Shown here piece after piece: positions 8,407-17,300 of a stretch of DNA of 64,000 bases (within the stretch, counting starts at the first letter, position 1; each line of letters begins with the position of its first letter). A program made the translations under genes and the position numbers. The stretch is from positions 62,001 through 126,000 of the forward strand of contig NZ_JMLE01000003.1 in the NCBI RefSeq assembly GCF_000685965.1, given 5' to 3'. The notes beneath the pieces are model-generated. The model saw only the letters and a list, made by a program, of their open reading frames with translations. It was not told where the DNA came from and searched no databases. The DNA is from Arthrobacter sp. UNC362MFTsu5.1. GTDB lineage: Bacteria; Actinomycetota; Actinomycetes; Actinomycetales; Micrococcaceae.

Positions 8407-9024
8407 GGGGCGGCGCTGGTGAACCTGATGATGCGGTTCTACGAGATTGATGCGGGGCGGATAACGCTCGACGGCGTGGATGTCACCTCGGTTTCTCGGC
8501 GCGAGCTGCGCTCGCGGATGGGCATGGTGCTGCAGGATACGTGGCTGTTCGGCGGGACGATCCGGGACAACATCGCGTACAGCCGGCCCGATGCGACCGA
8601 GGCGGAGATCCTGGAGGCGGCGCGGGCGACGTATGTGGACCGGTTCGTGCGGTCGCTGCCCGAGGGGTACGACACGGTGCTGGAGGCCGAGGGTTCTAAC
8701 GTTTCGGCTGGTGAGAAGCAGTTGCTGACGATTGCCCGGGCTTTCCTGGCTCGGCCATCGGTGCTGATCTTGGACGAGGCGACTTCTTCAGTGGATACCC
8801 GCACCGAGGTACTGGTGCAGAAGGCGATGAGCGCTTTGGGGTCCGACCAGACGAGCTTTGTGATCGCGTACCGCCTGTCCACGGTCCGCGACGCCGACCT
8901 CATCCTGGTGATGGAGGCGGGGCAGATTGTGGGGCAGGGGACACATACGTCCTTGTTGGCTGCGGGCGGGGATTACTCGGCGCTGTATGCCGCGCAGTTC
9001 GCGGCTTCTGTGGCGGAGGCTTAA
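8407..9024 (+). pseudogene. 3' remnant of an ABC exporter ATPase domain
   Basis: About 200 codons of the C-terminal half of an MdlB/LmrC-type exporter ATPase. It begins just behind where Walker A should be ([20 protein letters not shown]), with an in-frame stop at 8404. The Q-loop ([12 protein letters not shown]), signature (NVSAGEKQ) and Walker B ([12 protein letters not shown]) remain, but the conserved switch His of IAHRLST is Tyr here (IAYRLST). All transmembrane helices and the phosphate-binding loop are missing, so it cannot work alone. It marks a breakpoint beside the low-GC retron island. Confidence 0.85.
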
Positions 9025-9037
9025 AGTTCGATGCGAA

Positions 9038-10126
9038 CTAACCCAGCGTTCTGGTCAAAACACCGTGTTTCAATAAGGCAGCATTCCAGGCCTCGCTGCG
9101 GAGTTTCGTCCATGGCCGATCAATATGAGACAGGTATGCCAGCCAGCCCTCAACATGGTTTATGAATGAGAGGACCGAATCAAATCGTCGCTTCACTGAG
9201 TAGTCCACGGGGCCGTACTTGGATACTGCGTGGATGTACAGATCGACCATTCGTCGGTGCTCAGGAAGGATTCCGACACCATCGTCTGATATCAGCATCC
9301 CTAGGACGATTTTTCGTGATCCAGGAGGAATGATCTTTGTCTTCTGAGCATGTAGCGCGAGTCCCGAGGCAGTAACAATTTTGCGGATTTCCTTGATAAA
9401 CTGGCGGGCACGCTCACGATCGAGACTTCCTGGGCTGGAAAACGTCATGTCGTCGGAGTATCGGGTGTAGATCAAGTAATTACTTGCTGCAAAGTCGGAG
9501 AGAGCATCGTCAAGTCCGAGAGTGCAGGCGTTGGCTAGAGCACCGCTCGTTGGAGATCCTTGTGGTAAGTGACCTAATCCAACTCGTCGATATGGTGTCG
9601 TCAAAGAGTTCCCCTGCTGCTCTTTAGGCTCGTATGTCCCGTCGACTTGGGCGGGCCCGCGCCATGTGCAGAGACGGGCGAGCTCAAATGACAGCAGGGA
9701 CGAGTATCCGAGGCTAAGAAATACGCGATAGACGTCCTTCTCGGAAATAGTCGGAAAATAGTTGTGGATGTCCGCCTTTATCATCCAAGCAGCTCCTGCG
9801 TGACGCTCGGCACATTCTCTAGCCGTCACCTTACGAAAGTATGCAAAGTTATTCACATGACGCTGCACGTGAACCAGGATCTCGTGGAGAATCCAGCGTT
9901 GAACGTGCATTAGCGATTCATGCGGTGAAAGTAGGTCCCTAAACCCGCCTGTGTTCTTGGGAATGCGCATTGCCCTATAGGCGTGAGCGTTATTTCGAAT
10001 GACACCACGAAGATACCCATAGTCAACACCCGTAGTGGTTGCTAAGTGCTTTAGAGAATAAACTACCGGGGCGCCGGTTCGTCGCAGATTCTCCCGGCGA
10101 CTCATCATTGCATTGGCCAGATCCAC
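9038..10126 (-). CDS. Retron-type reverse transcriptase
   Basis: A 362-residue RT from the chosen GTG at 10126, behind a GAGGGCGG ribosome site; the frame is open back to 10180 but that part overlaps the RNA element. RT motifs in order: KADIHNYFPTI (first catalytic Asp near 119), LPQGSPTSGALAN (about 187-199), YTRYSDDMTFS (catalytic YSDD, 223-226) and a thumb-like region LALHAQKTKIIPPGSRKIVLG. The region AERHAGAAWMIKAD corresponds to the retron NAxxH area, and VLG stands where many retrons have VTG. It should reverse-transcribe the adjacent msr-msd RNA into branched DNA. It lies downstream of a PRTase/winged-helix partner on the same strand, in DNA of lower GC than the surroundings. Confidence 0.9.
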   Translation of the reverse strand: MDLANAMMSRRENLRRTGAPVVYSLKHLATTTGVDYGYLRGVIRNNAHAYRAMRIPKNTGGFRDLLSPHESLMHVQRWILHEILVHVQRHVNNFAYFRKVTARECAERHAGAAWMIKADIHNYFPTISEKDVYRVFLSLGYSSLLSFELARLCTWRGPAQVDGTYEPKEQQGNSLTTPYRRVGLGHLPQGSPTSGALANACTLGLDDALSDFAASNYLIYTRYSDDMTFSSPGSLDRERARQFIKEIRKIVTASGLALHAQKTKIIPPGSRKIVLGMLISDDGVGILPEHRRMVDLYIHAVSKYGPVDYSVKRRFDSVLSFINHVEGWLAYLSHIDRPWTKLRSEAWNAALLKHGVLTRTLG

Positions 10127-10152
10127 TTGGAGTCCGCCCTCGGAGACTTGGG

Positions 10153-10375
10153 CCCAACTGAGGTGATTCCCCCTACTCACCTACTTTGAACCTCCCCGGA
10201 GGGGTGGTTCGGTTTTCCTCGTCGAGACTTCGAGGAGGGAAACCGAACCATCGCCTCCGAATCGATGGTTTGTCCAACGATTGCAGAGTGCTGCAACCTG
10301 GCACACAGGGTGCCCGAGCCTGTCCATTTGACAGGCTTCATCACTAGGAGTTTCACGAGCGTCACCTCAGCTGGG
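10153..10375 (-). ncRNA. Retron msr-msd RNA (predicted)
   Basis: Between the partner gene and the RT gene, a 223-base segment reads on the minus strand as a retron RNA. Its ends are complementary: CCCAGCTGAGGTGA (10375-10362) pairs with TCACCTCAGTTGGG (10166-10153) over 14 positions with one G-U, which fits a1/a2. Inside come three short stem-loops typical of msr: AGCCTGTC/GACAGGCT (10337-10317), GGCAC/GTGCC, and TTGCAG/CTGCAA with a four-base loop (10296-10281). Then follows a long msd-type stem TGGTTCGGTTT/AAACCGAACCA (10250-10205) with an inner CCTCG/CGAGG stem. The a1 arm overlaps the partner gene stop codon. The branching G and exact ends need experiment. Confidence 0.75.
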
Positions 10376-11573
10376 TCGGTTTGTACCATACAGGAGGATG
10401 AGGTTCGTGTTTGTATTTGGGCTTTGCCACGCCCCGATGTTGAGCTCGACGCAGCTCATTCCGGCCTCTTTTAGTTAATTTGTTGTCTAGAGTGATGCAG
10501 TCGAGGGCTATGAGTGTACTACGCAGTTGCGCTATGCCTTCGGGATCGAGCCCCAGCATGGCGAAGACCTGATCCTCCGACATTCCGTACTCGAGTAGAT
10601 AAAGTGCGGCTAGAGCCCTAAGCCCTTTAACCGGTCGCGTCTTCTGTCCGAGTTGAGTGGCCAGATCGTCCGCGCCCAGGTTTCGCAAAGTTGTTACCAG
10701 GGAGGGTTGTGGCCTGTAGACGGGTAAATCACTACGAAGGTCATGCGGAAATTCTCTATCTGCGAAGATTCCCGGGGGTTGACCATTTTTTCGAATGAGG
10801 ATTTGTGGGAGATTATTTGGGACTCTCCAGTTCGTCAGGTATAGCCCGAAACTGTTCTTATATCCTAAAGGTGAGTTATTGTCATTCGGATCTGCATAAT
10901 CGATGCAAAGTCTGAAGATTTTGTCGCGTTCTTTCTTGCTCCAATTTGCTGAGTCGGCAGATTTTGCAAAAATCTTACTGCTGAACTCGACGTTTCCCTG
11001 GGCGCGGACTCGGTGTGCTGCACCTATGCTGGAGGCGTATGTTAGGACGTGAAGTCGTAGTAGTCCTAACGAAATCCAGCTTGCAATTGTGCGGTTCGCT
11101 CTGAATGTTTGTACGTACTTTGCGGCTTGCTTGCCGCTACCGCTGTAGTCTGTTATTAGGCAAATTGTCCGAACTTTCAATTCTCGCAGTGCATCAAGTG
11201 GGAGCTCGGGTGACAGGAAGACTCGCGGGCTGGTTGTCACAAGTGTTCTAATGAGGCTTCCTACATCGGCTTCGCTCCCCGGTAGCACTGAAAACATCGA
11301 ACCCGGATCGAATGTTCGGTACGCAATATGCTCCGATTCTTCGGAGTCCAGTTCATCTAGATCCTCAATCGATCGAATTGGGACGAGAAGAATGGGGACA
11401 GCACTATTGTCGTTAGCGATGGCGCGTATCTGCTCGCCTAAGGAGCTGAGGATGTCGACGTGGTCGTGAATCTCGAGACTGTCTATGAGAAGTGCAGCCG
11501 TCGTTTGGTCGTCTGTCGGAAAAGTTTCAATCCATTGCTTGCCGAGTACTGTCGTTGAGGGTTTCAAATGCAC
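10362..11573 (-). CDS. Retron partner: PRTase-like domain fused to winged helix
   Basis: A 403-residue protein directly upstream of the predicted msr-msd and RT. The N-terminus (WIETFPTDDQTTAALLIDSL) matches the opening of PRTase-CE conflict-system proteins. Residues about 137-149 (ICLITDYSGSGKQ) resemble the PRPP-binding loop of phosphoribosyltransferases. The last about 80 residues, GLRALAALYLLEYGMSEDQV to LTKRGRNELRRA, look like a winged helix. From memory this domain pair is that of type III retrons in the 2020 classification. It is probably the effector held silent by the RT-msDNA complex. The GTG start follows AGGAAGAAGG. Confidence 0.72.
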   Translation of the reverse strand: MHLKPSTTVLGKQWIETFPTDDQTTAALLIDSLEIHDHVDILSSLGEQIRAIANDNSAVPILLVPIRSIEDLDELDSEESEHIAYRTFDPGSMFSVLPGSEADVGSLIRTLVTTSPRVFLSPELPLDALRELKVRTICLITDYSGSGKQAAKYVQTFRANRTIASWISLGLLRLHVLTYASSIGAAHRVRAQGNVEFSSKIFAKSADSANWSKKERDKIFRLCIDYADPNDNNSPLGYKNSFGLYLTNWRVPNNLPQILIRKNGQPPGIFADREFPHDLRSDLPVYRPQPSLVTTLRNLGADDLATQLGQKTRPVKGLRALAALYLLEYGMSEDQVFAMLGLDPEGIAQLRSTLIALDCITLDNKLTKRGRNELRRAQHRGVAKPKYKHEPHPPVWYKPTQLR

Positions 11574-12089
11574 GCTGCCTTCTTCCTGTAATGGCTACCC
11601 TAGATGAATTGGGCGACCAGTGGAAGACGAGAACCGTACGAGTCGCGGGCAGTTATACAGCAACAGAATCTCGGCGCCGATATGGCCTAATCCCGATTCG
11701 TATACGTCATGCGCAGTGGCCTTAGTTTCTGGTTCTGGCTTGCAGTTGTTCCCCGTGTTCGCGTAGCACTGCCGATTGATTACTTCGGTTTCTCGAGGCG
11801 TTCTCTCTGCTTAGGGCACCGGCGAGACGTGGAAAATCTGTATGGACTGCCGCCCTACTGTCTAGGAGATCGGGGCTCCATATTGCTGAAGGAGATTCGG
11901 CGTCGTGATCTGTCGATTGAAGCCTGGAAGTTCTTCAATCTGCTCAGGGCTTGTCTGTGATCCAAGGGCGTATAAACGAGGATGTCGCCACCGTCAGGGA
12001 GTGATTTGTGGATCACTTTGCAACACAGCGACCGTTGCATCCGCACTAAAGAATCTGGCGGCTTAAGCCTAGGTTCCATGAATAAGTTA
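11574..12089. other. Gene-free spacer upstream of the retron
   Basis: About 516 bp of mixed, lower-GC sequence. Short open frames exist on both strands, but none has a convincing ribosome site together with recognisable protein sequence. It presumably carries the retron promoter near its left end, and it shows small dyads such as AGTGAT-N6-ATCACT around 12000 and GGCTTAAGCC at 12060. Nothing else was recognised. Confidence 0.4.
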
Positions 12090-12848
12090 TCAATGTCGCA
12101 TGATTGAAACTAAGGTGTCGGCAGCATTCTGAGTGTCATCGACGTCTATAGTCCTTGCGCCTTTTTCAAGCGGGCGTAGCAATTCTTCAAGTCGGTCGGC
12201 GTTTTCGACCTGCGAGTAGGAACAGAATGCAACGAAGCTTCGAATTTTCCCCGCTCTTTCGACCGCGTCTAACCTAGCCTTGAAGTCGAGCACTGAAGTC
12301 ATCCGTGTGATGCTGACGGCATCCATTACGTGCAGCTGGCCGTTCTGATAGCCAAAATCGAACTCAACATCTACCCTTTCCCCAGTATCAGTCCACTTGG
12401 CGGGTACGCGAACGTGTTCCTGAGGTTCAATCTGCGCTAGTTCGAATACCTGCCGTATTCTGGCGTGAAATTTCTCAGACGGGCTGAGCTGCTTAGGTTC
12501 CTCCACCAGTTCTGAGTACAGGCGGTGCAATATGACGGTGGCGCTTTCATCAGTTTCAAATATCTCACCCGCAAGCTCGGTAAAGAAGTTTCCGGGTTTG
12601 CTGACGTTTAGGCGCTCGACGTCGCTCCAACGATTGGAATCGGCTTTACGGCGGTAATACTCCACCCAAGACGTGTAAACGTCCTTTTGGAGGTGGATGC
12701 TGCGAATCTTTTGACCATTGACTAGGCCGGGCTTTTCTTCGCCTACAAATTTCAGCAGCCAGCCGTTGGACGTTTCAAGCGCAAGCCCCACGTTTCGGGG
12801 TTCGCGACGTCGGGGATCGGCCATGTATTTAATGAGATGCCACTTCAT
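12090..12848 (-). CDS. DUF3037-like protein paired with HipA-like kinase
   Basis: A 252-residue protein whose N-terminus (KWHLIKYMADPRRREPRNVGLAL) resembles DUF3037 proteins, which usually open with an IRYxPDPxRxExxNVGV pattern. The remainder is mixed alpha/beta with no enzyme motif I recognise. The ATG at 12848 has GGAAGG eight bases upstream; the earlier ATG at 12854 is too close to that site. It follows the HipA-like kinase gene by a short gap on the same strand. DUF3037 and small HipA-like kinases are recurrent neighbours, but the function of the pair is unknown. Confidence 0.65.
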   Translation of the reverse strand: MKWHLIKYMADPRRREPRNVGLALETSNGWLLKFVGEEKPGLVNGQKIRSIHLQKDVYTSWVEYYRRKADSNRWSDVERLNVSKPGNFFTELAGEIFETDESATVILHRLYSELVEEPKQLSPSEKFHARIRQVFELAQIEPQEHVRVPAKWTDTGERVDVEFDFGYQNGQLHVMDAVSITRMTSVLDFKARLDAVERAGKIRSFVAFCSYSQVENADRLEELLRPLEKGARTIDVDDTQNAADTLVSIMRH

Positions 12849-12885
12849 GCCCATGACCTTCCTTCTCCCGTATCCTCTAGTTGAA

Positions 12886-13677
12886 TCATTCTTCCTCCGA
12901 AGAGGTGAACAGGTCTATAGGCTGGTTGGGGGGCTGAGCGTCCTCCCCCCGACGTATGGACTCCAGCGGATTCTCCGTCAGCCTAAGACTCGTGGTAACC
13001 AACGCGCCTATTGTCGCAGCCCGTACTGACAAAAAGCGTTGGTAGGCCTCAGCCTCCGGCCTCGTGATCAGTCCTCGAGACCAGGCTTCCTCGCAGGCTC
13101 GTGTTGCGAGGGGTTTTCCATGTGTACGAACTGAAAGTAGCCACGGTAGTACTTCCAGGGAGCTCACAGATAGGCCCTCCATGGCATGCAAAGGCGTGAT
13201 GCTCTCATGGGACCCGCGGAGGACTTTCGCTGGGTCTGCCGAACTTCCACAAAAAGCCTGTTCGTGATCGATGGCCCAAAGGCCAACGCTGTCATGCCAA
13301 ATAAGGTTCTCGTCAGTTCGGTCCGTGTTGTGAATCCACGTGTCAAAGACACTGATACCCGCCAAAACGTGGGGCGACCTTTGTAGCAAAACACTCATAT
13401 CAGGGGGAGCGAATGCTTCGCCATCGCTGCCTATATGAGCGACCGCCCAAGCAAAGCGTTCATCGTCCAACTGAGCCACTTCTCCGAAAGGAACTGGGAT
13501 TCCCATTCCGTTGGCGAGACGCGCCGCCAAGAACTCATGTGCGACGAGACGCGGGGCGTCGCTATCTTGGATCTTGACATAGGATTTGCTGCTACCGATC
13601 CAGATGTCTTTTGTTCCGAACTCAGGACGCGCAGATATTTCCGTAACGCGAAGGCCTGGCTTTACACGTCGAACCAC
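12886..13677 (-). CDS. HipA-like kinase
   Basis: A 263-residue kinase-fold protein of the small HipA-like group. It has a N-lobe with YVKIQ as the likely ATP lysine, the catalytic loop VFDTWIHNTDRTDENLIW (HxxDRxxxN) and the metal-binding segment LWAIDHEQAF. The frame is open far upstream, but the GTG at 13677 has a GAGAGG site and gives a start shortly before RRVKPGLRVTEI, as in relatives. HipA proteins phosphorylate serine or threonine of cellular targets and can act as toxins. Here the partner is a DUF3037 protein, not a HipB-like HTH. It lies in the low-GC island next to the retron. Confidence 0.72.
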   Translation of the reverse strand: MVRRVKPGLRVTEISARPEFGTKDIWIGSSKSYVKIQDSDAPRLVAHEFLAARLANGMGIPVPFGEVAQLDDERFAWAVAHIGSDGEAFAPPDMSVLLQRSPHVLAGISVFDTWIHNTDRTDENLIWHDSVGLWAIDHEQAFCGSSADPAKVLRGSHESITPLHAMEGLSVSSLEVLPWLLSVRTHGKPLATRACEEAWSRGLITRPEAEAYQRFLSVRAATIGALVTTSLRLTENPLESIRRGEDAQPPNQPIDLFTSSEEE

Positions 13678-14334
13678 TGATCCATACCTCTCATCTGAGC
13701 GTCCCCGAAAAAATTTGCGTGAGCGTGCATCCGGCAGAGATGACATTGGCTTTGATGCTAGCCGTGGCTTCCTGAAGCCCCTGTGCAGTTTACCGGTACT
13801 GCGACGAGGGGCCGGGACAGAAGACGGGGACCTCGGCCACGCGCTGCTGCCAACTTCATCTGTCCGGTCGGCGTCGTCACCATGGAAGTGTGCTGGCGAG
13901 TTTCCCCTTCCAACAGCCCGGGCATCAACACCGCCATGACTGAAGTTCGTCACGCATGTGGGCCACAATCAATACGGCAACCAGCAGGGCGCTCAGCTTG
14001 CCACTTTCACCCATCAGATGGTCCCCACGCGGGTAACAACGAAAAGGCGGAGTGCCACCGTGACAACAACGGAGCCCTCAACCCTCGAGCGCTGGACAAG
14101 CTGCCAAGGTGTACTCCAGCAAGCCTGCTAAGAGCCTGGGCGCCAGCACGCCGGTCGAGTCCTAGGAAATCTTGCACTGTCTACGCGAGAAAGTCGCTTC
14201 AGCAGTACGACGGTGCCTGCTTCCCGCTGCGGCGCTGCGGTGCACCGGCGGAGATTACCCAGAACTGCCCGCCACCCTCTCGTAGTACACGGAAACACGG
14301 CGCAATGTTCGGGCCCCCGCCGTAGTCTGTTTAG
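13678..14334. other. Gene-free region between the island and metH
   Basis: About 657 bp without a supportable gene. Several overlapping frames are open but none resembles a known protein, and none combines a start with a ribosome site. The base composition rises again towards metH, so the right edge of the low-GC island is probably here. I looked for a cobalamin riboswitch before metH and saw no B12-box pattern. Degenerate remnants of a lost gene remain possible. Confidence 0.4.
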
Positions 14335-17300
14335 ATGCCTCGTTTTGCGCTTGATATTGAGTCCGTCCCCCGTCCTGCCCGCGCCCAGGCGCTCCTGGAC
14401 GCAGTGAACCACCGGGTCGTTATTGCCGATGGTGCGATGGGCACCATGCTGCAGGGCAGGGACCTCTCGCTGGAGGACGACTTCCTCGGCCTGGAGGGCT
14501 GCAACGAGATCCTCAACCACACCCGGCCGGATGTCCTCGCGGACATCCACGACGCGTACTTCGCCACAGGCATCGACGCCGTCGAGACCAACACCTTCGG
14601 CGCGAACTGGTCCAACCTCTCCGACTACGGCATCGACGACCGGATCGAAGAACTCGCCCGCAAGGGCGCGGAGATCGCCCGGGACCGCGCAGAAGCGGCA
14701 GAAAAAACCGACGGGCGGATGCGCTGGGTTCTGGGCTCGATGGGCCCGGGCACCAAGCTCCCCAGCCTCGGCCACACCAGCTACGACTACCTGAAGCAGA
14801 CCTTCGCCCTGCAGGCCGAGGGCCTCATCGACGGGGGAGCGGATGCCTTCCTCATCGAAACCAGCCAGGACCTCCTGCAGACCAAAGCGGCAGTCAACGG
14901 CTGCAAGCAGGCCATCGTCACCCGCGGCGTCCGGCTCCCCATCTTCGTTGAGGTGACCGTCGAAACCACCGGAACCATGCTGATGGGCTCCGAGATCGGC
15001 GCCGCGCTCACCGCCCTCGAGCCGCTCGGCGTCGACGCCATCGGCCTGAACTGCGCCACCGGCCCGGACGAGATGAGCGAGCACCTCCGCCACCTCTCCA
15101 AGCAGTCCTCCGTCGCCATCGCCTGCATGCCCAACGCCGGCCTGCCCGTCCTCGGCCCCAACGGCGCGCACTACCCGCTCTCACCCACCGAACTCGCCAC
15201 CGCGCACGAGCAGTTCGTGCGCGAATTCGGCCTGGGCCTGGTGGGCGGCTGCTGCGGTACGACGCCGGAGCACATGGCCGCCGTCGTCGAACGCCTTGCG
15301 CCCTTGCGCGAGAGTGCCGCCGTCACCAGCGGCGGGAGGGGCGCCGACGGCAGCCGCCTTCCCACCGAACGTGAAGCCGGCATCGCTTCCCTCTACCACC
15401 ACGTGAACTTCGACCAGGAGTCCGCGTACCTCGCCATCGGCGAGCGGACCAACGCGAACGGTTCCAAGGCCTTCCGCCAGGCGATGCTGGACGAGCGCTG
15501 GGACGACTGCGTGGACATCGCCCGCGAGCAGGTCCGCGTCGGTGCGCACCTGCTCGATGTGTGCATCGACTACGTGGGGCGCGACGGCGTGGCCGACATC
15601 AAGGAGGTCGTCTCGCGTTTCGCGTCGGCCTCCACCCTCCCGCTCGTCATCGACTCCACCGAACCGCCCGTCCTCCGGGCCGGGCTCGAACTCATCGGCG
15701 GACGCCCGGTGGTCAACTCCGTCAACTACGAGGACGGCGACGGCCCGGACAGCCGCTTCGCGCGCATCATGCCGCTCGTGAAGGAACACGGCACCGCCGT
15801 CATCGCCCTGACCATCGACGAGCAGGGCCAGGCACGCACCACCGAGGGCAAAGTGGCCATCGCCTCGCGCCTCGTCGACGCCCTGGTGGGCGAATGGGGG
15901 ATGCGCGTCGAGGACATCATCGTCGACGCCCTGACCTTCCCCATCGCCACCGGCCAGGAAGAAACCCGCCGGGACGGCATCGAAACCATCGAGGCCATCC
16001 GCCAGATCACCGCCAAGTACCCCGGCATCAACACCACCCTCGGCGTCTCCAACGTCTCCTTCGGCCTGAACCCGGCAGCGCGCATGGCCCTGAACTCGGT
16101 GTTCCTGCACGAGGCCGTGCAGGCGGGCCTGACCAGCGGCATCATCGACGCCGCCAAGATCGTGCCGCTCGCTTCCCTGCCGGAGGAGCAGCGCAAGGTG
16201 GCCCTGGACCTCGTCTGGGACCGCCGCGAATACGACGCCGACGGCAACGTCACCTACGACCCCCTCAACATCATGCTGGACATGTTCGCCGGCGTCGACA
16301 CTGCAGCGCTGAAGGACCAGCGCGCCGCGGAACTCGCGGCGCTGCCCACCGGCGAACGCCTGCAGCGGCGCATCATCGACGGCGAAGGCAAGGGCCTCGA
16401 AGAGGACCTCGACCTCGCACGCAGCGAGGGCATGACCCCGCTCGGCATCATCAACGACCAGCTGCTCGAAGGCATGAAGGTCGTCGGTGAGCGCTTCGGC
16501 GCCGGCGAGATGCAGCTGCCCTTCGTGCTGCAGTCCGCCGAGGTGATGAAGAACGCGGTGGCCCTGCTCGAGCCGCACATGGAAAAGTCGGATTCGTCCG
16601 GCAAGGGCACCATGGTGATCGCCACCGTCCGCGGCGACGTGCACGACATCGGCAAGAACCTGGTGGACATCATCCTCACCAACAACGGCTACAAAGTGGT
16701 CAACATCGGCATCAAGCAGGGGATCGCCGAGATCATGGCGGCAGCCGAGGAACACAACGCCGACGTGATCGGCATGTCCGGCCTGCTGGTGAAATCCACC
16801 GTGGTGATGAAGGAGAACCTCGCCGAACTCCAGTCCCGTGGCCTTGCGAAGAAGTGGCCCATCATCCTCGGCGGCGCAGCCCTGACCCGCGCCTATGTGG
16901 AGCAGGACCTGGCGGAGCAGTTTGAAGGAACCGTCCGGTACGCCAAGGACGCGTTTGAGGGCCTGTCCCTTATGGAACCGCTGGTGCAGGTGGCCCGCGG
17001 CGCCGACCCCGACGCCGTCGGCCTCCCGCCGCTGAAGAAGCGTATCCATAAGGGCGGGCCGAAGTTCACGGTGACTGAGCCGGAAGCGATGCCCGGCCGG
17101 TCCGACGTCGTGTCCGACAACCACGTGCCGTCGCCGCCGTTCTGGGGCACCCGCATTGTGCGCGGCGTCTCGCTCCACGACTACTCCACCTTTCTCGACG
17201 AACGCGCCACCTTCATGGGGCAGTGGGGGCTCAAGCCCGGCCGCGGCGAGGACGGCGCCTCCTACGAGGAACTGGTGGAGCGCGAGGGCCGGCCGCGCCT

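Noticed and set aside
10177..10389. Minus-strand 70-codon frame covering the RNA between partner and RT genes
   Set aside because: The segment is explained better by RNA secondary structure (a1/a2 and four stem-loops); the frame has no known domain.
11709..11960. 83-codon plus-strand frame in the spacer beside the retron
   Set aside because: Starts with poor context and shows no recognisable family; a decayed gene cannot be excluded but is not supported.
13783..14325. 180-codon plus-strand frame before metH
   Set aside because: No start with ribosome site, Arg/Pro/Ser-rich random-looking composition, no similarity recognised.
14100..14334. Possible cobalamin riboswitch upstream of metH
   Set aside because: No B12-box-like conserved sequence or expected long-range pairing was visible; the region is GC-rich but unstructured by eye.
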